NCBI GenBank assembly: GCA_033391075.1
Contig: JAWPMV010000001.1
Location: 3,472,001 to 3,536,000, forward strand
Direction of reading: 5' to 3'
DNA: 64,000 nucleotides
From: Bacteroidia bacterium
Lineage (GTDB): Bacteria > Bacteroidota > Bacteroidia > J057
Shown here piece after piece: positions 33,043 through 42,329 of the stretch. Numbering within the stretch: the first letter of the stretch is position 1; every line of letters starts with the position of its first letter. The translations under genes were made by a program, and so were the position numbers. The notes under the pieces were generated by a model. It had not been told where the DNA came from, ran no database searches, and was given only the letters and a program-made list of their open reading frames with translations.

Positions 33043-36000
33043 TTACGGGATAGCTTTTTTCTTCTTTAAAAATTTTAGCCCTTCCTTTTTATCTTTTTCC
33101 CCAACTTCTTCCATCCCAACACTGGACTTGACCCCGCTCAGGACTGCCTGAACCCAGTGATTGACAAAGCCCTTTTCCGGATTCACCTCATATCTAATCT
33201 TTCCATAGCGCAAAAACCTCCGGTTGGGGTTGTCTTGTTTCACCACCAGGGTATTGGCGATGGCTGAGAGTATGGGTTTGCGTTTTACGGCATCCTGTTC
33301 ACCTCCCTTACCATCCAGCACACTTACTTTCAGATCATTGTAGCGCATGACCATATTTCCACGACTCTCATATTTGTCCGCAAAGACTTCAAATTTTGTG
33401 GATTTAATCTTTCCCTGCTTGATCCGAATACGACCGGCAGGAATCATGATAGAGTTTAACTCCTGCATGTCCCAGGGGCCAACATTCCCGGTAAAACTAT
33501 AACTGTTGAGGGTATCCTGGAGGGGAAATAGAAATTTGGCTTCTAATTGTCCGTTTTGCATAAGGGTAGCCCGAGCCGTAAGGGTGCTAGTAAGCAAAGG
33601 ATTTACTTCCAGGTATTCGGGATCATTGCTGATGTACTGTATGCTGGCATCTATATCTGTGAGAAAGACAAAACCTGCCTGCCTTCTAAAACCAGTTTTA
33701 AGCTGGAAATTGACGGCTCCTCCCATGATGTCTACCCGATCCAACTTTATTGCAAGCGGCAATTGGCGGATCATTTCCTGAGGGAATGGCGGCCTCCTAC
33801 CGGGTTGCATTCTGAAACGCTGATCTTTATTCACCCGAAAATCAAGCCCCTGGACTTCCATTCGTTTTCCCCAGAATCTTCCTTCTTCAAAAAGCTTATA
33901 CGCATCTATCCCTTCCAGACGAATTTTATGAGTTTGCATAAAAAGCTTATTCTCCGCATAGCCCTTTCGCATCACAAAATCTATGATCTCAAAATTTGGC
34001 AGAATCAGGGCCGAATCAATTTCTGCATATCCATTTTTCGTGGAAAGCCTTAATTCATTAAAGGTAAAAGTGTACATGCTGTCCTGAAACGGAAAGCTGT
34101 GACTCGCAACTTTTATATCCACATCATCTGAGTAGAAAAGACGATCTTTCCTCAAAAGACCCAGTGAATCCAATTTAAAATTCCGGGCTTTTACTCCCAA
34201 ACCTTTATACGAATGCTGAAAGCTGCTATCTTCTTCTAAACGATCCTGAAAGAAGCTGGCAGCTTCCACATGAAGCTCTCCTATGTTGAGGATCTCAAAA
34301 CTGGGATGCAGGATATCATACAAATCCTGATCTGTTCCGCTGGAGTCTTTGCGTAGGATTACCTGCCGGATAATTGGCTTGTTTATAAAAAGACGACCGA
34401 AATCCAGCTTTTTCTCAAAATACCATTCATCTGGATCTATTCCAGCCATGTTTACACGAGGGATGCTTAATTCCCATGCTTGATTAGCATTTTTGAGCTT
34501 ATCTGAATTCCACTGAGGAAGCAGTCGGATGTTTTCTGCATAAATACTGGAATCAGCTGTTGAGATACCAACATTACCTATGCGCATAGCATAGCTGCTA
34601 TCCGGCAACATGATATAATAGTCCTCGACCCGAGCGCCCAATTCTATATGCTGAGCATAGAAAAGATCATCTGTCCGAAAGGCTGAACTGGAATCCAGTC
34701 GAAAATCTGAAACATAAAGATTTAGATTTTCTGCTTTAAACTCATTGGTTCCTCCCTGATAATCATTTACCTGCAATTTGCCCTGATTCACTTTCAGCTG
34801 GCGAACACGGAGGGAATTAAGCTGTGCGGATATAAAATCATAGAGATTTGCTTTTGCCAGTGAGTCAATCTCCTCTTTCTCTATATCGGGATAACGTTCA
34901 AGCTCCACTGTAGGCGTATCGATGCTGATCATTTGCATATCAGCATTTCGATTGGAAAGGAGGTCATAGAGGTTTACTCCCTTTAGTTGCAGATCGGGTA
35001 GCTTGATCCGATACTTTTGCCCGATAGATTCTGTCCCTTGATTTCTTGGTCGAATATCTACTGCGCAAAGACGTATGTCTCCCCTTTGAGTGGATATATC
35101 CAGATTTCCCACAGAGACCTGATGAAGACTATCCGGAAGGTTTTGAAAGAAATTTGCAGCCTGAAGCTTTATATCCTTTGCATAGAAAAGGTCCTTTTGA
35201 TGGGAGGCCAGAGAATCCAGTTTGAAATTTCGAATATCAAGCGCCAGTTGAGGCAGGACATAGCTTTCCTGAGACTTAACTTCTTCCAGTTCCAAACGAG
35301 CATTTTGAAGGATCAGTCGATCCATTTGCAAGCTTTTGAAAGCTGAGGATATAGCAGGGTAAAGGTCGATATCCTCAAGGAATGACTCTTTCTGACGTGA
35401 ATTGGGTTTCCGTCCCAGGTCTTTCAACCTGATTTCTGCTCCTGAGAGAAATACACTATCTACAAACAATTCTTCCTCGAAATAGGACTTATAAACATCT
35501 AAACCATGGAAATAGCTTCTGGGAACTACAATATTGGCAATTACTCCATGCTGTTTTTGAGCAGCCTTTAAGGGAGTAAAAACCAACGAATCCGCATAGA
35601 AGGAAGAATCCGCAGTTGCAATCCCCAAATGTCTTGCCTGAATGCTATAAGAAGAATCCGGCAAGGTCAGGGAATAATGATCCACTTGCATATTGACACG
35701 GATGTCATCTGCATAAAAGGGTCGATCCGCTTTTTTGCTCGCGGAGGGATTTAGCTGAAAGTTGCGAATATTTACTTCCAATTCACGGGCTTTAAATCCA
35801 TCTCCCAGAACATCTTCCCCCGCCATAAAATTAAAAGTTCCTCCACGAATATCGAGAGATTTCACCTCCAACTTCTTCAGATAACCCCCGATCAATAAAT
35901 TGAGGTTCTGTTCACTAATCTCATCTATCTTTTCCTTCTTTATTTCAGGATAATTGGTTAGGCCGACGATGGGTTGATTGATTCTTACCTTATCAACCTC

Positions 36001-37419
36001 CAGAATTTGATCATGCCATAACTCCGCCAGATCTACTCCTTCAATCTGCAATTCCGGTACTTCTAAATCCAGGATGTCCTGGTTTAATCTGTTCAACCTA
36101 CTCCGCGTCCCCGCTAAAGGAAAAATGCTCATCGCTTCTCCTTTTATCTGTTTATCGAAACTGGAAATTCGAGCAGCCTTTCCGGAAAGTTGGTAGGAAT
36201 CTTCCTTTAGCAAAAATTGGTAGGTATCAATTTTCAGATCCAGTTCCTCTGCCAGCATCAAGCTTGCTTCTTTTTCCATCATCGTGGAATCGAGGGCCAG
36301 GTTCTGCATATAAAGGCCGACACCTTCCAGGGAAATTTGCTTATTGGTATCTCCCAGAGTTGCAATCTTAGAGAAAGAGCCTTTCTCAATCGATAAGCCT
36401 TCGATATTGATATTGTTGAAATAGGGTTGAATGCCCTGATAGAGATCAGAAAGTTCCGGCAATTTCTGTCTAAGGGAGTCGCTTTTAAATTTACCCAACT
36501 GGATCAATTGGGGCTTTACCAATCTAACCGCCCCTAAATTCACATTTCTATTGATCGCTATTTCCCGGGGTTTGATATCCTGAATGACGATGCGGGGCAC
36601 CTTGAGTTCGAAGAGATTCTTTGTAGGTCCGCTACCGACAGTATAGCTGCGCAGATTGGGTTCGACATGAAGGTTATCAACAAAAAATTCGCTTTTCCGA
36701 CTGGATAGCCCAATTTTACCGGCCTTAAGCACATAAGAAGAATCTGCCGTAATATGGACGTATTTGTCCACATCGATCTCCAGATCAGCTTCCTTTACCT
36801 TAAACCAGCTCAAAACTTCCGATCCAGAGCTAGAATCCATGAGAACTTCCTCAGCTATAAAATTGAGATTTTCTGCTACAAAAGAATTTCTCTTGAAATT
36901 TTTCTGGTCATTGTAAGAGAGTTTCCCTCCTTTGATCTCAAATTCATCAATCTCAATCCCTTTGATTTGCGGGGAAACTATTTCATAGAGGCTTTTTTGA
37001 ACAGGAAGGCTATCAGAGATACTTCTTTCCTCACGTAAACAATTTACCTGAGGATTTTCTATATAAAGTCTTTCGGTATGGACTTTTCTTGTGGAAAGGA
37101 ATTCTCTGAAGAAAAAGTGCTGTAATTCTATATGGGGGAAAGTAAAATCAAAAATGTTTTGAGGGGCATTGGGTCCTCTTTCCCCATTATAAACGATAGA
37201 TACATCATTCAAGGCAATCGTACGTGCCGAAAGGTTCCAATCAACTTCCAGGCTTTTGACCTTGTAGCGATCATTACTCCTAAGCTCTACCAGCTCTCTT
37301 ACAAAAGCCTCAATAGAAGGCTCAACAAGAAGATGTACCAGGCTCTGCGCTGTGATTAGCAGAAACAGGAATATTCCCAGGAATATCAAAAACCATTTTT
37401 TGCCTTTGCCAGAAAGCAT
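33043..37419 (-). CDS. 1458-residue AsmA-like envelope protein
   Basis: This very long protein has one N-terminal membrane segment (about 8-28, WFLIFLGIFLFLLITAQSL). It is followed entirely by predicted beta strands, as in AsmA/TamB/YhdP-type proteins that bridge the inner and outer membranes and are thought to carry phospholipids. A unit of about 230-250 residues recurs at least four or five times. Each has LFYADDI or FYAQHIE type strands, then LPDSSY, then GI(A/S)TADSS and a YADS/YAEN strand. Conservation within repeats is clear by eye (LPDSSYSIQARHLGIATADSS versus LPDSSYAMRIGNVGISTADSS). No enzyme motif is seen. Lipid transport is inferred from the family; the protein may instead be a structural envelope element. 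Confidence 0.7.
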   Translation of the reverse strand: MLSGKGKKWFLIFLGIFLFLLITAQSLVHLLVEPSIEAFVRELVELRSNDRYKVKSLEVDWNLSARTIALNDVSIVYNGERGPNAPQNIFDFTFPHIELQHFFFREFLSTRKVHTERLYIENPQVNCLREERSISDSLPVQKSLYEIVSPQIKGIEIDEFEIKGGKLSYNDQKNFKRNSFVAENLNFIAEEVLMDSSSGSEVLSWFKVKEADLEIDVDKYVHITADSSYVLKAGKIGLSSRKSEFFVDNLHVEPNLRSYTVGSGPTKNLFELKVPRIVIQDIKPREIAINRNVNLGAVRLVKPQLIQLGKFKSDSLRQKLPELSDLYQGIQPYFNNINIEGLSIEKGSFSKIATLGDTNKQISLEGVGLYMQNLALDSTMMEKEASLMLAEELDLKIDTYQFLLKEDSYQLSGKAARISSFDKQIKGEAMSIFPLAGTRSRLNRLNQDILDLEVPELQIEGVDLAELWHDQILEVDKVRINQPIVGLTNYPEIKKEKIDEISEQNLNLLIGGYLKKLEVKSLDIRGGTFNFMAGEDVLGDGFKARELEVNIRNFQLNPSASKKADRPFYADDIRVNMQVDHYSLTLPDSSYSIQARHLGIATADSSFYADSLVFTPLKAAQKQHGVIANIVVPRSYFHGLDVYKSYFEEELFVDSVFLSGAEIRLKDLGRKPNSRQKESFLEDIDLYPAISSAFKSLQMDRLILQNARLELEEVKSQESYVLPQLALDIRNFKLDSLASHQKDLFYAKDIKLQAANFFQNLPDSLHQVSVGNLDISTQRGDIRLCAVDIRPRNQGTESIGQKYRIKLPDLQLKGVNLYDLLSNRNADMQMISIDTPTVELERYPDIEKEEIDSLAKANLYDFISAQLNSLRVRQLKVNQGKLQVNDYQGGTNEFKAENLNLYVSDFRLDSSSAFRTDDLFYAQHIELGARVEDYYIMLPDSSYAMRIGNVGISTADSSIYAENIRLLPQWNSDKLKNANQAWELSIPRVNMAGIDPDEWYFEKKLDFGRLFINKPIIRQVILRKDSSGTDQDLYDILHPSFEILNIGELHVEAASFFQDRLEEDSSFQHSYKGLGVKARNFKLDSLGLLRKDRLFYSDDVDIKVASHSFPFQDSMYTFTFNELRLSTKNGYAEIDSALILPNFEIIDFVMRKGYAENKLFMQTHKIRLEGIDAYKLFEEGRFWGKRMEVQGLDFRVNKDQRFRMQPGRRPPFPQEMIRQLPLAIKLDRVDIMGGAVNFQLKTGFRRQAGFVFLTDIDASIQYISNDPEYLEVNPLLTSTLTARATLMQNGQLEAKFLFPLQDTLNSYSFTGNVGPWDMQELNSIMIPAGRIRIKQGKIKSTKFEVFADKYESRGNMVMRYNDLKVSVLDGKGGEQDAVKRKPILSAIANTLVVKQDNPNRRFLRYGKIRYEVNPEKGFVNHWVQAVLSGVKSSVGMEEVGEKDKKEGLKFLKKKKAIP

Positions 37420-37486
37420 AAATAATCAGGCTATCCCACAAAAGTAGTGAATAATAGCCGTTTCATAAATGAGCTTTATGTTTTAC

Positions 37487-37975
37487 TCATTTATCATTCT
37501 CCTCTTCTCCATCTCCTCCACCAAATACCATATTGGTACTGGTATATGTTGACCCATAATTATATGCCAGCGTCACAACTTGTTTCATGGCATCGATGAA
37601 CTGCTCTTCTGTCAATTCTTTGAGAGGATGTGTAAAGACTGTCATCACATATTCTTCAAAAATACAGTACTTCGCATCAAGGGCTCTATCGAAATTTGCT
37701 TCCAACAAAGTCTCGAATTCCTTTTTCTTGACATCCTTCAGTTCAACAACCGGGGTCATTATCCTCATACGATTTGCATTCTGATCGGTTATGATATAAA
37801 TGACTCTATTGCCATAAACCGCCTGCCAATTGCCCAATTGGCCCTCAACGGCATCAACTTCTTTACTGAGAATACGGCTCATTTTTCGATTGTCCATATC
37901 CTGAGAAAAGGCCGTGAAAGAAAAAAATAGGCTGAATATTGTGAGCAGGAAGGAAAGTTGTGCTGTCTTTTTCAT
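37487..37975 (-). CDS. Exported small protein, possibly YbjN-like
   Basis: This 162-residue protein has a signal peptide of about 25 residues ending TAFSQ. The mature part (NRVIYIITDQNANRMRIMTPVVEL, then a helix and AKYCIFEEYVMTVFTHPLKEL) has the alternating strand/helix pattern of the YbjN/type III secretion chaperone-like fold. It ends with a low-complexity GGGDGEEENDK tail. No catalytic residue is visible. It lies between the AsmA-like protein and the cyclase on the same strand, with short gaps, but co-transcription is not certain. Confidence 0.6.
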   Translation of the reverse strand: MKKTAQLSFLLTIFSLFFSFTAFSQDMDNRKMSRILSKEVDAVEGQLGNWQAVYGNRVIYIITDQNANRMRIMTPVVELKDVKKKEFETLLEANFDRALDAKYCIFEEYVMTVFTHPLKELTEEQFIDAMKQVVTLAYNYGSTYTSTNMVFGGGDGEEENDK

Positions 37976-38054
37976 GTGCTATAGATTTACATTTCCTAAA
38001 ACAGAAAAATTGTCAATTCTTCGCTAGAGGAATGTCTGCTATCCTACAAAGGAT

Positions 38055-39170
38055 CTATTCTGCAAATTCATAACTGTGTTCGACTTGCTCTTTCTTGCTT
38101 ACGCTGTAAATCGAAATACGGTTTTCTTTCCCTTTGAGGGCTACATTACCGACATATTCGGTGAGGAGGTCTTTTTCGTTTTCCAATCGCTCTTTAAGGC
38201 TTTCGGTAATCAGGATCTGCTTTTTAAACTCATTACATCTTCCCTGTATGCGAGCAGCAGTATTTAAGACATCACTATGGTAGGCGATTTCCTTTTTCAC
38301 TACGCCAACCTCAGCCACCATCACGAGCCCCAGATTCACGCCGGCTTTAAATGCGGGAACGAGATCATATTTGTTGAAATAATAGTTGGCTCTTTTCTGG
38401 ATGGTTTCGTCGAAAGTAAAGAAGGTCTTTATACAATTGGCGTTCCTAAGACCATCTACCATACGCCAGGTCAGTACTGCTTCGTCTCCCACATACTGAT
38501 AGACCTCTACATCATGTACTTCAATAGCATGTGTCAGATCCTGGAAGCAATCCTGAATCAGTTCACTATACAAAACATGTCCGAGGCGCTCTGCATAAGT
38601 CGTGGAGGATTTCAGATCCAGGAACATAAATATTCGTTCCTCTTCTTGTGGCTGGTGATACTTCCCTATAAGAAGCTTATACAGAATCCCAGGGCCATAC
38701 ATCCGATTCATCTGGCGTATGAGGTTGAATATAATGCTGACGAAACCGGTATAAATGATGAGTACAAAAGAGATTTTCTGAAAGGGAGTATCTTTTAGCA
38801 TGCCGACAATATTACCAGCAAGTTTATCGTCCATGATCCAGTGAAAAAGAAGAAGATAACCCAGGATAATAAGGAGGGTAAGGACTATATGGACTGCGCT
38901 TCTTACAACTATGGTCATCCAATAGGGCTGATTTCTCAAAAGCCCTTTCACCGTATCCAAAGCACCAAAGATAATCCCAAAAGTAGCTCCCAGTCCAAAT
39001 CCTAAACTTAGAATTTGAACCCAGATACCTGATTCTTCGGGAATCAATAAGTATAGACCATCCCCACTAGCGCCATACAATCTGACCATGGCAAAGAGAG
39101 TAATTGCTGCAATCCAGGCCAAAGTAGTTGACACTACGTTCCTAACATGTTTGCTAAATGGTTTCGCCAT
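38055..39170 (-). CDS. Membrane-bound class III nucleotide cyclase
   Basis: This 371-residue protein has about four or five N-terminal membrane helices (residues 15-165). A class III adenylate/guanylate cyclase catalytic domain follows (about 180-350). The first metal-binding Asp is in FMFLDLKSSTTYAERLG, and the second is in YQYVGDEAVLTW. DVLNTAARIQGRCNEF contains the Asn/Arg transition-state pair. It should make a cyclic nucleotide in the cytoplasm in response to a membrane signal. Whether ATP or GTP is used cannot be settled by eye. No receptor domain is attached beyond the membrane region. Confidence 0.85.
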   Translation of the reverse strand: MAKPFSKHVRNVVSTTLAWIAAITLFAMVRLYGASGDGLYLLIPEESGIWVQILSLGFGLGATFGIIFGALDTVKGLLRNQPYWMTIVVRSAVHIVLTLLIILGYLLLFHWIMDDKLAGNIVGMLKDTPFQKISFVLIIYTGFVSIIFNLIRQMNRMYGPGILYKLLIGKYHQPQEEERIFMFLDLKSSTTYAERLGHVLYSELIQDCFQDLTHAIEVHDVEVYQYVGDEAVLTWRMVDGLRNANCIKTFFTFDETIQKRANYYFNKYDLVPAFKAGVNLGLVMVAEVGVVKKEIAYHSDVLNTAARIQGRCNEFKKQILITESLKERLENEKDLLTEYVGNVALKGKENRISIYSVSKKEQVEHSYEFAE

Positions 39171-39276
39171 AAGCGACCTTATTCTAAAAGCAATTCAAGT
39201 TAGGAAAAATGTCATAGGGCACAAACAATCCAGTGATTCTCCCTTTCTTATTTCCCTGCTTTAATTTGCATAAATG

Positions 39277-39309
39277 AAAAATGCCCTCTCCCAGGAGAAG
39301 GCATTTTTC
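39277..39309 (-). terminator. Terminator after the lipoprotein gene
   Basis: AAAAATGCC and GGCATTTTT flank TCTC/GAGA, giving a long stem with one C-A mismatch. On the minus strand it is followed by a T tract. It lies just past the stop of the 39331-39948 gene. Confidence 0.75.
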
Positions 39310-39330
39310 TATCTTTTTATCAAGGATTGT

Positions 39331-39948
39331 TTATTTAACAGATTGCTCATGCAAGCTTTTCAACCAATTTACCAACTCAGTAGCATTTCCTGAATTAAGG
39401 AATTTGGCCGTTTGTCCTTCTGACTTTAGCATAAACTGAGAGAAATACTCAGAGGAACTAGGCGCACCCTGGCAGTTTCCTCCTCCATTATATCCGGGAA
39501 CTCCCAGCGTAAAGCCATAGAACTCTACATTTTGAGAGGCAGAGGGATTTGAAGTTCCATCAAGCGTCCTTGCTCTTGAAGCCAGCCTGATCTTTTTGAA
39601 CTGCTCAACTAAGATATCCAAATCAACTTCAGCTACCTGCTTGCCATGATTGATCATATTCTGAAGCGCAGCTGGATGGATCGTTCCATTATCAGCGCTT
39701 ACAGAATAACTAATTGATTCAAGGGTTTTCAGATTTCCAGCATTATCAACGATAAATCCCGTCTTCTTTTCAGTAGCAACATCGAAATAGGAAACCAGGA
39801 ACATCGCATCAGGTGTGCGGTAGTTGGCGAGGTATTCTGCTCCTGTATATTCAACTGCTTCATAAACGCGAGGTTCTTCAGCAACCTGACAGGCAGAGAA
39901 TAAGAAGGCCAGACCAAGGATAATCAGGGTAGAGAGTTTAGTCTTCAT
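39331..39948 (-). CDS. Hypothetical lipoprotein
   Basis: This protein of about 205 residues has a lipoprotein signal peptide with Cys20 (LAFLFSACQ). The mature part contains VEYTGAEYLANYRTPDAMFLVSYFD near the N-terminus and a GYNGGGNCQG segment. No known domain is recognised. I use the ATG at 39948; the in-frame start at 40008 would place the signal 20 residues inside. It sits downstream of the TraB/GumN gene on the same strand, separated by a hairpin. Confidence 0.65.
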   Translation of the reverse strand: MKTKLSTLIILGLAFLFSACQVAEEPRVYEAVEYTGAEYLANYRTPDAMFLVSYFDVATEKKTGFIVDNAGNLKTLESISYSVSADNGTIHPAALQNMINHGKQVAEVDLDILVEQFKKIRLASRARTLDGTSNPSASQNVEFYGFTLGVPGYNGGGNCQGAPSSSEYFSQFMLKSEGQTAKFLNSGNATELVNWLKSLHEQSVK

Positions 39949-40047
39949 GTTAAAGTCGTTAGATGTGTTAGAGTTTAGCTGGCTTATCAGATGCCTGAGA
40001 GGAGACATTCCTATCTAAGCTATCCTAACAAGTTAAAGAATAGAAAT

Positions 40048-40081
40048 TAGGCTTTCAAGTCCTTCCGGACCTAAAAGCCTA
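40048..40081 (-). terminator. Hairpin between TraB/GumN and lipoprotein genes
   Basis: TAGGCTTT (40048-40055) and AAAGCCTA (40074-40081) form an outer stem enclosing AGTCC/GGAC pairing. The minus-strand tail is only moderately T-rich, so it may act as a weak terminator of the sigma-factor operon. Confidence 0.6.
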
Positions 40082-40111
40082 CTTTTTACATATTTTTCAG
40101 GGTTTTTTTGC

Positions 40112-41005
40112 CTATTTCACGGCTTTGACCGTGTACCCTTGTTCTTTCAGGAGGTTGATAACTCCCTTGGGTCCCCAGAGATGAGCCGCTCCAACAGCAA
40201 AAAAACTTACTTTTTCACTCATCATATTTTCCATCTTGGGAATCCAGTTTTCATTACGATTGTCGAGCATGACATCCTGATATCCTTCCATTTCAGAAGA
40301 CTGCGTACTGAACTCATACAGGCCTTTGAGGTCCTGATCAACATACAGCTGAACCATTTCCTCTATTTTCCCTTTCTCAGTACCATAGGATTTTATGAAT
40401 TCCACCAACATCTCGGCTTGATCTTCATAAGGGATTTTATCAAAAATGCTCATTTGATCCTCCACACTCTCCAATCCCAAAATCTCTAAAGAAGATTTCT
40501 TGGCAATTTTCATAAACTCCATCTCATAGGAAGCTGTTTTTTCTCCTAACATTTTAGGATACATGACACTCAGGGCCATAAAAGGTTTCATCTTTTCGAA
40601 TAGCATCAGATTCATGCCCAGGGTATCATTGAAGAAATTGGAGACTAAGCCATAATCCTCTTCTGAAAGTAAATCCTTAAGGGATTGCCCATCTTTCATG
40701 GTAATTTTTGTCATCATCCCCATCATGGTCTTCGGGTCGTCCATATCCAGTTCCATGACGACTTGCTCTGCAGCAACCACTTTTTCCTTAGTCGTTTCAG
40801 TCATCATAAAGTCTTCTTCTGAAATGATGTGAATCGTTCCAAAAAGAAAAGAAGAAGTTTCCAATCCATTCCCGCTGATTTCCCATAACAGGCCTTGCCC
40901 TTCTTTTTCAGCTACTGCTACATCCGTTTGTCCAAAGAGAGATTGATTGAAAAGGCCCAAAAAGCCTAGAAAGATAAATTTTATAATTGTTAAGAGGTTC
41001 TTCAT
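40112..41005 (-). CDS. TraB/GumN-family protein
   Basis: This 297-residue exported protein has a signal peptide of about 26 residues. The family signature is clear. SSFLFGTIHIISEEDF carries the first conserved G-T-x-H, and MELDMDD carries the glutamate. FFAVGAAHLWGPKGVINLLKEQGY is the C-terminal G-A-x-H-L motif. The family includes metal-dependent proteases (Tiki) and bacterial proteins of unclear role, so a metalloprotease is plausible but unproven here. It follows the sigma factor and its membrane partner with a 38-base gap and is probably in the same operon. Confidence 0.85.
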   Translation of the reverse strand: MKNLLTIIKFIFLGFLGLFNQSLFGQTDVAVAEKEGQGLLWEISGNGLETSSFLFGTIHIISEEDFMMTETTKEKVVAAEQVVMELDMDDPKTMMGMMTKITMKDGQSLKDLLSEEDYGLVSNFFNDTLGMNLMLFEKMKPFMALSVMYPKMLGEKTASYEMEFMKIAKKSSLEILGLESVEDQMSIFDKIPYEDQAEMLVEFIKSYGTEKGKIEEMVQLYVDQDLKGLYEFSTQSSEMEGYQDVMLDNRNENWIPKMENMMSEKVSFFAVGAAHLWGPKGVINLLKEQGYTVKAVK

Positions 41006-41043
41006 TTGATCTTATATAATAATTTGCCTGAGTGATATTTAGC

Positions 41044-41670
41044 TTAAAGTTCTTTTAATTCTGTCAGGCATTGTTTCAATTCCTGATAATGTCTTCCATA
41101 AAGTCTGCGGTAATACCAATTGGTTCCAAATATGGCAACGATTGCATAGAGCAGCATAGCGCCTCCAAACAGGAACCAGGCTTCTCCACTCAGAATAGGT
41201 TCTTCACTTCCAGTAGATAAACGTCTAACATATAAACCATAGTATCCCCCTGTAAATGCCAGGGTTGGCACCAGAAAAATAACGGCATACAGGTAGACTC
41301 GCATATAGGCTCCCATATTGCGGGTAATATTTTCCAGGGATTCCAGCAGATTGTCGGAGTGGAGGGCATTACGATTGAGGGCTTTGTATTTGTAATAGTA
41401 AAACAGCCCTGTACCCATAAACATGATACTAAAAAGAATAATCTCCCAGCTCGAAACTTCTTCTTTACGTGTCCACAACCAATATACCAGGCCCAGACCC
41501 AGCATAGCTGATGCAAGGACTTCTATAAATATATTTCGGTTAATACGGGACAAAGCCCCCTGCGAGCGTTTCTCAAGCAATACCTGTATCTGACTATGAT
41601 TCAGGTACTGATCTTTAGAAAGATCGCTGGAATGAGATGACCATATTTCTTTTAGTTCCTCTAAATTCAT
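41044..41670 (-). CDS. Membrane protein, probable partner of the ECF sigma factor
   Basis: This 208-residue protein has a soluble N-terminus (MNLEELKEIWSSHSSDLSKDQ) and four membrane helices (about 50-66, 76-92, 124-145 and 165-185). I do not recognise a named domain. The gene begins 9 bases after the ECF sigma stop, so it occupies the position where anti-sigma factors are encoded. The N-terminal acidic helix could hold the sigma factor, but no ZAS-type HxxxCxxC motif is seen. The anti-sigma role is inferred from position only. Confidence 0.65.
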   Translation of the reverse strand: MNLEELKEIWSSHSSDLSKDQYLNHSQIQVLLEKRSQGALSRINRNIFIEVLASAMLGLGLVYWLWTRKEEVSSWEIILFSIMFMGTGLFYYYKYKALNRNALHSDNLLESLENITRNMGAYMRVYLYAVIFLVPTLAFTGGYYGLYVRRLSTGSEEPILSGEAWFLFGGAMLLYAIVAIFGTNWYYRRLYGRHYQELKQCLTELKEL

Positions 41671-41679
41671 ACAAGCAAA

Positions 41680-42186
41680 TCAGGTAAAATGAGGTAACAA
41701 TATCTTTTTCAGTTTGCCTTTGATACGATTGATCTTCACGCCCACATGATTACTGGTAATCCCAATGATGGAGGCAATCTCATCATAGCTATGCTCCTCG
41801 AGATGAAGCATAATGATGGCTTTTTCCACATCGGATAGCAGTTTGATCGCTTCGTACAAAAACTTCTTTTTTTCTTCCTGTTCCCGATCGGGACCAGAAG
41901 CCGCCAGTTCGAATTCTCTTTCGGTTAGTCCCTGTTCGACTTCTCTTCTTTTTCTTTTACGCAGGCCCGATATAGCCGTATTTAAGGCTACACGATACAT
42001 CCAGGTACTAATGCGGGAATCTCCTCTAAAATGAGCATACGAACGCCAGAGTTGCAGGAGAATCTCCTGAAACAAATCATTTCTATCCTGGGAACTATCG
42101 CAGTACATATTGCATACTTTATGGATAATTCCCTGGTTTTTCTCAACCAATTCTACAAATGCCTCTTTCTGCATTTCTTCCGTCAT
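41680..42186 (-). CDS. ECF RNA polymerase sigma factor
   Basis: This protein of about 168 residues has sigma region 2 (FVELVEKNQGIIHKVC through DLFQEILLQLWRS and STWMYRVALNTAIS) and region 4 (YDEIASIIGITSNHVGVKINRIKGKLKKIL). Region 3 is missing, as expected for extracytoplasmic-function sigma-70 proteins. It directs RNA polymerase to a small regulon, often including its own operon. I chose the ATG at 42186; a GTG at 42216 would add 10 residues and is possible. The next gene down, a membrane protein, is a candidate anti-sigma partner. Confidence 0.92.
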   Translation of the reverse strand: MTEEMQKEAFVELVEKNQGIIHKVCNMYCDSSQDRNDLFQEILLQLWRSYAHFRGDSRISTWMYRVALNTAISGLRKRKRREVEQGLTEREFELAASGPDREQEEKKKFLYEAIKLLSDVEKAIIMLHLEEHSYDEIASIIGITSNHVGVKINRIKGKLKKILLPHFT

Positions 42187-42270
42187 AGATCGGGGATCTT
42201 TCAAGGAAAGACTCACCCTATGTAACGTAAGTCGAAATTGTCAGGAAAAAATTACAAAAACCTAACAAAA

Positions 42271-42302
42271 TTGTTTCAACAAGGTTTTATTCAGTACCTT
42301 TG
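42271..42302 (+). promoter_or_regulatory. tpx promoter
   Basis: TTG (42271-42273), 21 bases, then TACCTTTG (42295-42302) matches TTG-N-TAnnTTTG exactly. The start would lie near 42308, about 20 bases before the tpx ATG. Confidence 0.7.
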
Positions 42303-42329
42303 TTCCACACGATTAAATTACATAAAAAC

